From an uncultured Clostridia bacterium (GTDB lineage: Bacteria; Bacillota_A; Clostridia; TANB77; CAG-508): a DNA stretch of 64,000 nucleotides. Positions 10,401-19,179 of this stretch are shown piece after piece (position 1 is the stretch's first letter; each line of letters opens with the position of its first letter). The translations under genes were made by a program, and so were the position numbers. The notes under the pieces are model-generated. The model searched no databases and had not been told where the DNA came from. It worked only from the letters and a program-made list of their open reading frames with translations. The DNA lies in assembly GCA_947624715.1 (NCBI GenBank), contig CANQLO010000001.1, forward strand, positions 66,275 through 130,274. Reading direction: 5' to 3'.

Positions 10401-13330
10401 TCTTAGATTTTTTCTTGTTGTACATATATTCTTGCTTTTTACCATTTACTAATAATGTTGTTTTATATAAATCTTTTGAAATCCATAAGTCTGCACTTGT
10501 TCTTAATTTTATTCCAAAGTCTACATTTCTGCTTTGGTCACGCTTTTTTATATAAAGATATGGATATCCTTTTACATTACCCTCTTCTGGTAATCCATCA
10601 ACATCTTCTAGAACAAAGTAATCTAGTTCTGGATATGCAATTGTTGTACTTTTTATCAATGTATCATTCATGTATTTCCATATATTATTTATTTCATCTG
10701 CTGATATGCCCATATTACTTAATAAATTTGCAAATTCATCTTTATATTTATCATATCCTTCTTTTGCTATCCTATTATTGCTTACAGGATAATATGTTGA
10801 ATCCATTGTTCCGCTATTTGTTGGATTAAAATCATTTTTATTTATTGTCATATTGTAGAATAATTCTAATGCATCATAATATCTAAATGATCCACCATTT
10901 GTTCCTGAACTTCCATATTGAATATAATTTTCTTGACTATTTTCTATTTTAGTAAATAGGCCGGTAGGCTTTTCTCCATTCACCATCCTTATTATAATTT
11001 TGTGGTGATGAACTTATCTGATCAAAATAATCGTTAAATTCATTTCTATCCTTGTCTTCTTCTTTTGCTGTTGAATATCCTCCACTTAGATCATTAGTAT
11101 ATTTTGTATCTTCAAATCTCATTCCATCATATGTAAATATAATTTTATACTTATGCATTGGATTTATTTTTTGAAATCCATAGTTTCCATCTTTGTCAGT
11201 TGTTGTTGTTGACCTTATTGTTCCATTTGAATTATCATACAATTGTACTTGTATACCACCCAGAGCAATGGAGTCATCTCGTCTTATTCCAGTGTAATCT
11301 CCTGTTTTATTTGACGGCAAGTCTTCCCATACATTTCCGCCAATATACATATTTATTTCTTTTCCATAGCCTTCTACTCTTTCTGCTCCGAATTCAGTTT
11401 CAAATCTTGTTTCTGCTAGTAATTTCCATCTTTCTAGTTCTAAAGTGCCACCTGGTCCCGGATCTGGTTCTCCACCTGGTCCCGGTCCTGGTCCTGGTCC
11501 CGGTCCTGGTCCCGGTCCTGGTCCTGGATCTGGATTTCCACCTGGTCCTGAGAATATAGTTACTTTATCTAGTTTTACTGCTGGTTGAACTTTTTCAATA
11601 TCAGCATCAATTGTAATATCTGTTACTCTCATAGCCAAGAATACTGTTATTGAATCACACAATTCCTTTAGAGCTTTATCTTTAGCTTCATCTATTACAT
11701 CTTCTTGACTTTCACTAGTAGTACCTTCATACTCTCCAATGCCCTCGTAAGTGCCACCATCAATTATTATTTTACATTTATATTTATAATAATATGAAGT
11801 CTCTGTACTTTCAATTTCCCAAGTTCCACCAGGTTGAGACAAAAGTGTATTCTTTTCGTCTTCTGTTTTATTATATTCGTAATTACCATCTTTATCCTTC
11901 AGCGTATATGTTTTTGTTTCTTCGCTTTCCACTTCCTCATAACTTGGAAATGGTGTACCAGTAATATCAATATACTTACCATTAAATATTATACCTGGCC
12001 AACTAGTAAGTACAACATCTACATCATTTACACCCCAATCTGATATTCTCATTTGTATTATTGATGCCAACGCTCCAGTTACATCTCTTTTCCATATCGC
12101 TAGTTGTTCTTCTAATGGAGGATTATCCTCGTTTAGCCAAAAATGATATAGATCAAAACCCGTATCACTATCTGGCATAATAATCCACTGATTAAAAGAA
12201 TCAGAATATTCTTTAAAAAACTTTTTTTGAAAAGCTATAACTGCTTCCCTGAATAGACGACCTTGATCTTGAAGCATTTTAAATTTAATATGTTTTGACC
12301 TATAAGTATATGTATAATATAATGAACCATTATTTGTAATTTTTCTTAAATAATTAACTTGTGCTACTGGCTTAATTGATTTAATTTCTGCATCACCTGA
12401 ATTATATCTAATGTAAAATTTTTGACCAAACATTGGGAAATTACCTCTAAAAGCATTTCCATCTTCATCAATTATTTCAAATTGTGATTGATCCAAACTA
12501 GCAGATGAGCCATTTTCATAATATACTGTTGCTTCTATTCTTCCTACACAAAAAGCATTTTGTGAAGTCCAACCATCAAAGTCTTCAAGAATCTCTCTAT
12601 ATACAAGTTCTCCCATTGAAATACTTCCAGTACCTGGTTGTGCACTTTGATTTTGATTTTCAAAACTAATAGCATATGGTCCTACAGTATAGGTTGTATT
12701 TCTTTGATCAACAAGAATTTTTACATCATCATTTGTAATCGATAAATTTAACTTTTGTTCACTATTTAGTGCTCTGTATACAAAGTTAGCAAATTGAGTT
12801 GCTCTTCCCATTATTCCACTTGTTTCAGTAGTAACAGTAGGACATTCTGCTTCTAATATAAGACAAGACTTTCCTCCAGTATAATCCTTCCATTTTTTAG
12901 ACTCCCATACAATATTTTGTATTTGTTCTTTTGTTCCATTAAAAGCTCTTATATAAGCGATACTTTGTGCCATCTCAGTTTTAAATTTGTATTCATATGT
13001 AACTTCTTGCTTTCTTTTTCCACCTACTTTATCTGGTAAAATCGTTCCAGAATTTGTATACTCTTTTCTTAGTGTTAAAGTCCAGCCATGTCCAGCACAA
13101 TATGTATTACCATCTGGAATAAATGTATACATATGATTAGAATTTCCTCCAACATCTACAGATCCACCAACAAAAGAATTAGCAGGAGCTGTTGCAGCAA
13201 TTGAGTTTAAACTATCTTGTTCTACTTTAGCCTCAGAAAAATTTAAGACTTTTTCTATTTCAATCATTGTAGCAATTATAACTGTGACTAAAACAATTGC
13301 CATTAATATTGATTTTATTGTTTTATGCAT
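7453..13330 (-). CDS. Thioester-domain/SdrD-B-like surface adhesin, joined by a +1 frameshift at CGG
   Basis: Two open frames (13330-10949 and 10986-7453) form one protein of about 1958 residues if the C at 10963 is skipped: GCC TAC [C] GGC CTA. The uninterrupted paralogue at 1-2308 reads KAYALLSKLARDNGEYIENG, matching KAY plus GLFTKIENSQENYIQYG here, so the join is firmly placed. The first part has a signal anchor (about 8-24), Cys78 (TYC) and Gln138 (IQNIVW) as thioester-domain residues, a Pro-Gly linker and an SdrD-B-like domain (GGNVWEDLP). The second part has further B-like domains (SGYVFEDA), a VPTGENR motif, a transmembrane helix and a basic tail. The ribosome site GGAGG is 5 bases before the ATG. 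It follows the stalk gene by 21 bases. Confidence 0.85.
10961..10963 (-). other. In-frame CGG, +1 frameshift site (adhesin)
   Basis: Codons TAC CGG CCT run into TAA three codons later in frame 0. Skipping one C gives TAC GGC CTA and continues for 1170 codons, in register with the paralogue. Confidence 0.9.
11456..11546 (-). repeat. Pro-Gly tandem repeat encoding a flexible linker
   Basis: Near-identical units of CCAGGACCGGGA type encode alternating Pro and Gly between the end of a beta domain and the next B-like domain. It is a GC-rich island in AT-rich DNA and, as a short tandem repeat, is prone to length change. Its CGG triplets are all out of frame (CCG GGA), so they do not shift the frame. 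Confidence 0.85.
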
Positions 13331-13351
13331 TTCTACCTCCTTTCTTTCATA

Positions 13352-16300
13352 TTAGTTGTATTTCTTTAATTTAACCTCCAATAATTTATAGCATCCAAAA
13401 GCAATTATAAATGTAACTATTATTATGCTTACTGATATTCCTAAAGTCTGTAAAATATATTTTGTAGAACTTTCTGTTAAATAAATTTGAGCTGATTTTG
13501 CTTTGTTTGCTTCTAATTTAGTCTTAGCAATTTCTTCTATTCCATATTGGTTATAAGTTCCTCTTATCTCTGAACTATTTGTTATTACTTCACCAACTTT
13601 TTTATTTTCATTTTTTATTAAAACTAATTTTAATTTTTCAGTTTCGCCTGATTTAAGTAGCTTATCAGATATACTAGAATTTATGGCTTCATTATCTTCA
13701 TTAATATACCAATCTTGATTTAATTCAGAAACAAAGCTTAATCCTTTTTGTATTTTACTTGCTACTTCTGTAACATAGCCATCTACATTACCTTCATTTT
13801 TAACTTCTATTAAATATTCAATAACAAGAACTGTATTGTCTATCTTCTTATTATCTACTTTTAGATTAGCTGTAAAATCATCATACTCATAAGTCTCTGT
13901 ATTATCTCCATTAATTACTGTAATTTTTGATATTTTATTATTTAATGTTATTTTAAAGTTTTCAATATCCATTAATCCTAAATCTATGTTATATATGTTT
14001 TCTCCGTTTAATTCTATAACGTTAGATGCTGCAGTATCTATATTTTCATTAATTTTACTAGCATTAATCTTATCAACATTTATTTTATTGGTCTCTATAA
14101 AATCATTATCTTCATTAGATGATAACTCTCCTGCTTGATAGTTTGCTATTTTATATATTTTATTATCATAATTTGCAATAACAATATATTGACCACTATA
14201 TAAATTATCAAATTTATATTCTCCATTATCATTTGTAGATACTGAAATATCATTTCCTTTTTCATCTTTTAGATAGTCTTGTTTATTAACATCATATAAT
14301 TTTAACAAAATACTAGATATTTTTGTTTCATTTTCATCTTGTGCTGAATTACCATTTTTGTCATACCATACTTTTCCAGAGATTGAATATATATTTTCTG
14401 TTTCTACTTGATTTTCACTACTAACGACTGTATTATAGTTTGATGTTCCTTCTATTTGTTGTGTTATTTTATCAACTTGTAAGTCCAAATCATTAACCTT
14501 TATTGATACGTTATTTTCAATTTGTTTTACTTGATTAATACTGTCTAATATATATGGTTTTGCAACTATAGTTACTTTTATATTTTCACCTGCTTCTACT
14601 TTTTCATATATTGTTGTATTAAGTATGCCATTTTCTCTTGTATATGTATTTTCTCCATTTTTTACAGTATAGCTAATTAATTTTAATTCACTTGGTAATT
14701 TATTAAATATATTGATTAAAGCTGGCTTTTTAGATTCATTTTTTACGTTTATATAGTATTCTACTGTATCTGTATCTAACATTTTTTCTTTAATATTACT
14801 ACTAAAAGTTGCTGAAAATCCTTTCAAGTCCAAAATTGTATTACTAACTGTGTTAGATTTAATTTCTTTTTCAGCATTATCATATGTTGCTTTTGCTATT
14901 AAAGAAATTTCTTGACTTGGCTCTTCTGAATTCATTACCTTAGCAGTAAAAGTATAAGTTTTATATTGTTCTAATGATTCTATATAGTATGATAAAACTC
15001 TTGTTTTTTCATTATAATTTCCACCTTCACAGTTTACTATATCTATATATTTTGGTATATCTATGTTTATTGTAACATTTTTAAATTCATTAATTTTATA
15101 TGGATTTACTGATAATTTATATTCTATCTCATCTCCAATTCGTACACTTTCATTTTTTTGGAATGTGAATATTCTCATTTCAATTGTTCCATCAGTCATT
15201 TTATTTTCAAATGAAGCAGTACTATTTTCTAACATATTATCAGCTTTAATTTCTGTTCTCAATGTAACTGATTTACCTTCTTGTGCTGAAACTCTTATAA
15301 CATATGTAGCTTCTACTGTTTCTCCTGGATCTATTTTTTCTATTGTTTTTGTTAAGGTAGGTTCATATATAAAATAATTATCATAAACGTCTTCATTCTC
15401 AATTTCTTCTTCTACATAAAATTGTGAATCTTCTGGCTTTTCTACTGTTAGAGTTACATTTTGTGCTGTTTTTCTTCCTGTGTTTGTTGCCTTAACTATA
15501 TATTTTATATATTCTCCATAATAAATATTGTCTCCGTTTTTTATTTCATCATTTAAATAAAAGTCTGATGCAGTTATCTCTGTTTTTATTATTGGTAAAC
15601 GTTCTGTCTCTATACTTAATATTTTTGAAGAAATTGAATTTTTCTCTATTCCATCCTTTGCTCCATTGTTATAATATATACTGTATTGTGAATATGCTTT
15701 ATTTTCATAATTCAAGTTTTGTGGTATTTTTGCATTATATGAAAATACTATTTTTTGTGCCGGCATAACTTCAGATTTAGGTATTATTAGATAAGATTTA
15801 CTTGAATCTTTTGCTTCTAGGCTCCATCCATTTTCACTATTGTTTAAATCATAAGTTGCATTTCCATTATCTGAATAATATATATCTGCATCTATTCCTT
15901 CTACATTAATTGTGGTAAGCATAGTAGTAGTAAAAGTTGAATTTAAATTTTCTTCACTTGCATCTGTTTTGCTTGATTCTTGTGAAGGAATTCTTCCTAA
16001 TATTGATAAGCCTTGTACATTTTCTTTAAAATTACTTACTATTTTTCCACCTATTTTTATTTGTTTTTCTTTATCATTAGCAGGTATTTCTACAACTTCA
16101 TCTTCTGTTATAGCTGATACTGTTTTACTTAATGTTCCTTCATTTGATGTAATAAATCCTGTTGGTGCAATTATTTTTACATCTGCTTCAGTTGATTTTA
16201 ACTCATTTCTAGCGACATTAGTATATTGCATTGTTACTTTTTCATCTGAATTAACAGCTAAATTATCTAGTTCTAAGTCTGCAACTATTCTAACTACTGT

Positions 16301-18058
16301 ACCATCTGCAGTTGGAATATTACTATATTCAGTTTGTGTTCCTTGTAATTTTAAATATATTTGCTTTCCTACCATTTTAAAATCTACTGGTATAAGCTCA
16401 TCTTCATATACAAGTCTAGCATCTTTTAAAATGACATTTGATATCTGGTTTGGTAAAGTAATTAAAATTTCTGGATCTGTATATAAAGCATCTGTAATAT
16501 CATTTTTTTTCAATGTTGCTGTTATAACAACATTTTCGTTAGTTACAACTGTTGATAAATTATCTTTACTTATAGTAATAGTAGCATTTGATTGTGGCTC
16601 AATAAGTCCAATATTTTTTACTATACAGTTATAAGATATCTGTTCTCCTTGTAATTTACCAAATACTTCAATTTTATTTTCTATACTTGTTGCATTAGAT
16701 AAAGTTTCTTTTGTATAATTTAAATCTGGATTTATAGCTTTATCTATCTCTAAATTTAGTGTTCCTTCTTTCACAGGTTTACTAGTATAAAATTTTAACC
16801 CAAATTGATTTACATCCAATTGTAAATTATCTTTATTTAATACTCCAAGTTCTATATTTTTTTGATCTAATACTTTAATCGTTCCTTCTTCACCTAATAT
16901 TTCTATTAGATTATCTCTATCTATTGTTATTTTTTTATCTATAGATTCATAGTTTGATGGAAATTCTCTAATTTCTATTTCATCAATATAATCAATTATT
17001 CCTATATTTACTTTATAATTTGATTTATATTGTGTTTCTAATTTACCATCTTGTTTGTTTAAGTTGGTATACATATAACCTTTATTTACTTCATTATCTC
17101 CATCAATACTTGTTTCTAATAGATTTCCGATTTCATCTTTTACGTGATATGAGAAATTTTCTGTTCTTTTTTCTAAAGTATTTCCTGAAGCTGTTTTTGC
17201 TGACATAACTGCTAAAGTTTCAATATCCATTTCATCTGCTTGGGTATCATATATGTATGTAACTATATATTCATCACTTGAGTCCCATGCAACCTTATTG
17301 TCAGAAACATAATTTTTATTTATTAAAAGTACTTGATCTTGATATTTATAAGAAACATCATCTCCTGAAACTATTATTTTGCTTGGTTCTGCATTATTTA
17401 CTAATGGTGCTAAAATCTGTATTGTTTTTTCTGTAATTGGCATAATATTATCTTTTAATCCACTTGAAATTACAAAGCTTATTAATGTTTTATTTTCATA
17501 TTTTAAGTATCTTTTTAATTCTTGAGAAATATTACCTTCAACTTCTTTATCCCATTTTAAATTATTACTAATAATTTTAGAAATATTTTCTTCTTTGCCA
17601 TTTTCATTTATATATGTAGCATTTAGGTTTATGTTGCTTTCTTTTTCAAAATAATCAGTATCCATTAATTCGCTTTTTTCAAATTCTATAGGAATAGAGA
17701 ATTTTATGGATTCATCATTATTTATCTGACCTATTTCAAAAGTATTATCATCTATTTTTTCTACATCATTATTTTCTTCGATATCACCTATTTTGTAATT
17801 ATTGTTTTCTATTTTTATTGTTCCACCTTGTATATATCCGTCACCTACTACTGATAAATTAACATTCAATGATAATTGTTCATCCACATTTGCTGTATAA
17901 GAAGAGTTATCATTAATACTTGCACTAAATATAACATCTTCATCATCTTTATTTTCTGTTATTTCACTTGCAGCATAAACAGCAGCTGGTACAAAGTTTG
18001 TACCAATCAGTATCAAAGCTGTTAATGATGATGTAATTCTTCTAAATAATGTATTCAT
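13352..18058 (-). CDS. Giant surface stalk protein, paralogue of the 2311-7092 gene
   Basis: 1568 residues from an ATG behind AAAGGAG. Signal peptide about 10-29, then DUF11-like beta domains, an SdrD-B-like domain near residues 1220-1300 (SGKVWYDKNGN, then LLKLYD), a final beta domain and a C-terminal transmembrane helix with a KLKKYN tail. It lacks a recognisable LPXTG. It is co-linear with the 2311-7092 protein from end to end but well diverged, so the duplication is old. It is first in the unit followed, 21 bases on, by the adhesin at 7453-13330. Function as a surface stalk is inferred. No in-frame CGG was seen in its 1568 codons. Confidence 0.85.
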   Translation of the reverse strand: MNTLFRRITSSLTALILIGTNFVPAAVYAASEITENKDDEDVIFSASINDNSSYTANVDEQLSLNVNLSVVGDGYIQGGTIKIENNNYKIGDIEENNDVEKIDDNTFEIGQINNDESIKFSIPIEFEKSELMDTDYFEKESNINLNATYINENGKEENISKIISNNLKWDKEVEGNISQELKRYLKYENKTLISFVISSGLKDNIMPITEKTIQILAPLVNNAEPSKIIVSGDDVSYKYQDQVLLINKNYVSDNKVAWDSSDEYIVTYIYDTQADEMDIETLAVMSAKTASGNTLEKRTENFSYHVKDEIGNLLETSIDGDNEVNKGYMYTNLNKQDGKLETQYKSNYKVNIGIIDYIDEIEIREFPSNYESIDKKITIDRDNLIEILGEEGTIKVLDQKNIELGVLNKDNLQLDVNQFGLKFYTSKPVKEGTLNLEIDKAINPDLNYTKETLSNATSIENKIEVFGKLQGEQISYNCIVKNIGLIEPQSNATITISKDNLSTVVTNENVVITATLKKNDITDALYTDPEILITLPNQISNVILKDARLVYEDELIPVDFKMVGKQIYLKLQGTQTEYSNIPTADGTVVRIVADLELDNLAVNSDEKVTMQYTNVARNELKSTEADVKIIAPTGFITSNEGTLSKTVSAITEDEVVEIPANDKEKQIKIGGKIVSNFKENVQGLSILGRIPSQESSKTDASEENLNSTFTTTMLTTINVEGIDADIYYSDNGNATYDLNNSENGWSLEAKDSSKSYLIIPKSEVMPAQKIVFSYNAKIPQNLNYENKAYSQYSIYYNNGAKDGIEKNSISSKILSIETERLPIIKTEITASDFYLNDEIKNGDNIYYGEYIKYIVKATNTGRKTAQNVTLTVEKPEDSQFYVEEEIENEDVYDNYFIYEPTLTKTIEKIDPGETVEATYVIRVSAQEGKSVTLRTEIKADNMLENSTASFENKMTDGTIEMRIFTFQKNESVRIGDEIEYKLSVNPYKINEFKNVTINIDIPKYIDIVNCEGGNYNEKTRVLSYYIESLEQYKTYTFTAKVMNSEEPSQEISLIAKATYDNAEKEIKSNTVSNTILDLKGFSATFSSNIKEKMLDTDTVEYYINVKNESKKPALINIFNKLPSELKLISYTVKNGENTYTRENGILNTTIYEKVEAGENIKVTIVAKPYILDSINQVKQIENNVSIKVNDLDLQVDKITQQIEGTSNYNTVVSSENQVETENIYSISGKVWYDKNGNSAQDENETKISSILLKLYDVNKQDYLKDEKGNDISVSTNDNGEYKFDNLYSGQYIVIANYDNKIYKIANYQAGELSSNEDNDFIETNKINVDKINASKINENIDTAASNVIELNGENIYNIDLGLMDIENFKITLNNKISKITVINGDNTETYEYDDFTANLKVDNKKIDNTVLVIEYLIEVKNEGNVDGYVTEVASKIQKGLSFVSELNQDWYINEDNEAINSSISDKLLKSGETEKLKLVLIKNENKKVGEVITNSSEIRGTYNQYGIEEIAKTKLEANKAKSAQIYLTESSTKYILQTLGISVSIIIVTFIIAFGCYKLLEVKLKKYN

Positions 18059-18221
18059 TTACTTCTCCTTTCGTTTACATAAATAATGATGTTTTATTCA
18101 ACGTTATATGATTAAAGTCCTACATATCAATATTTTTAATTTATATACTTTTAATCACATTAATACTAAAACACAAAATAAAATTTTTCAATATAGGCTT
18201 TCTTTAAATTCTTTCAAAGCT

Positions 18222-18329
18222 TTTACGGAAGCTCTTAGTAGACTTTTAATATTAAATTTATGTTACAATTTTATGGCATTTTATTATTTTTTTGCTTATT
18301 TTGTGCCTCAAAACTGTGTACGCGTAAAT
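18222..18329 (-). promoter_or_regulatory. Second copy of the conserved leader/promoter element
   Basis: The gene-free stretch 18059-18433 contains this block, which starts (in transcription direction) with ATTTACGCGTA, ends with GAGCTTCCGTAAAAG and shares TTGTAACATAAATTTAATAT with the 7278-7386 copy. The end arms TTTACG and CGTAAA are complementary and about 95 bases apart in both copies. The rest of the stretch is plain AT-rich DNA and presumably also holds the divergent promoter for the gene at 18434. Confidence 0.5.
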
Positions 18330-18433
18330 GATTATAAAGTAATATTTAAGGAGAAATTTCTATCTAAAATTTTTTTTACTATGTTGTAACACTTTTTTAT
18401 TTTATCTCATATAATAATATAGTTATTATATTT

Positions 18434-18871
18434 ATGGAGGTATATATGAACGATAATGATATGAATGAAATGTTTAAGAAAGCTCAGGCTATGATTCAAA
18501 ATAATCAAATTCCAGATGATATAAAAAAAATTATAAATAATTTTCAAAATACATCTGTAAATAATGTACAAAGTAAAAACTTAAATAATCAAAATACAAA
18601 CAATCAAAACGTCAATAATCAGAATAATACCTCAGATAACAATCAAACTGAAAGTTCTATTCCAAATATTGATATAAATACTTTAATGAAAATGCAAAAT
18701 ATAATGTCCAAAATGAAAAACTCTGAAAATGATGATATGAGTAAACTTTTGCTTTCTTTAAAGCCTTATCTTAGAGACGATAAAAAGGATAAAATTGATG
18801 AATATATAAAGTTAATAAAAATGGGCAAGATGACTCAGCTTTTTGAAACTTTCGGCGGTGATAAAAATTGA
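18434..18871 (+). CDS. Small Asn-rich hypothetical protein
   Basis: 145 residues, ATG behind GGAGGTATAT. The N-terminal part (about 1-30) and the C-terminal part (about 85-145, with LLLSLKPYLRDDKKDKIDEY) look helical and conserved in type. They are joined by a low-complexity Asn/Gln stretch (about 38-72). There is no signal peptide or membrane segment. It overlaps the next small gene by four bases (TTGA), so the two are translationally coupled. I do not recognise a function. Confidence 0.75.
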   Translation: MEVYMNDNDMNEMFKKAQAMIQNNQIPDDIKKIINNFQNTSVNNVQSKNLNNQNTNNQNVNNQNNTSDNNQTESSIPNIDINTLMKMQNIMSKMKNSENDDMSKLLLSLKPYLRDDKKDKIDEYIKLIKMGKMTQLFETFGGDKN

Positions 18872-19041
18872 ATTTAAAAGATATTATACCAATAGATGAA
18901 AACGGAAGAGTTCATCTATTTGGTTTTAGTTTTTATACAGATGATTTATTAATTATTGCAATAATTTTTTTCTTACATAAACAGCAAGTTGAGGACAAAT
19001 TTATATATATTGCTTTATTTTTATTACTCATAAATAGCTAA
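18868..19041 (+). CDS. Small membrane protein, TTG start, coupled to the preceding gene
   Basis: 57 residues starting at a TTG that overlaps the TGA of the gene before it. It has a short N-terminal part (NLKDIIPIDENGRVHLFG) followed by two hydrophobic stretches (about 27-36 and 46-56). The tight overlap and good coding character support it. Function unknown. Confidence 0.6.
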   Translation: MNLKDIIPIDENGRVHLFGFSFYTDDLLIIAIIFFLHKQQVEDKFIYIALFLLLINS

Positions 19042-19049
19042 ATAAAAAA

Positions 19050-19163
19050 CATAAATATAGTTATTTTCGAAAAGCCTTGGCCGCTACCAAGCGAAGCGCG
19101 CTGGAGCGGCAACCGTTAGGTTGACCAGCGACAACAAGTCTTGAAAAAATAACTATATTTATG
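19050..19163. repeat. Large inverted repeat with a GC-rich structured core, between convergent genes
   Basis: Arms of about 29 bases (19050-19079 and 19135-19163; CATAAATATAGTTATTTT and its complement) enclose about 55 bases that are strikingly GC-rich. The core itself folds: CGCTGG (19100) pairs with CCAGCG, around an AACC/GGTT hairpin, and CCGCT pairs with AGCGG. It lies between convergent genes and could be a two-way terminator carrying an inserted miniature element, or a small structured RNA. Confidence 0.6.
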
Positions 19164-19179
19164 TAATTAATTTTAATTA

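Noticed and set aside
11158..11559. Plus-strand frame over the Pro-Gly repeat
   Set aside because: It is the complement of the repeat-rich linker, with no start signal.
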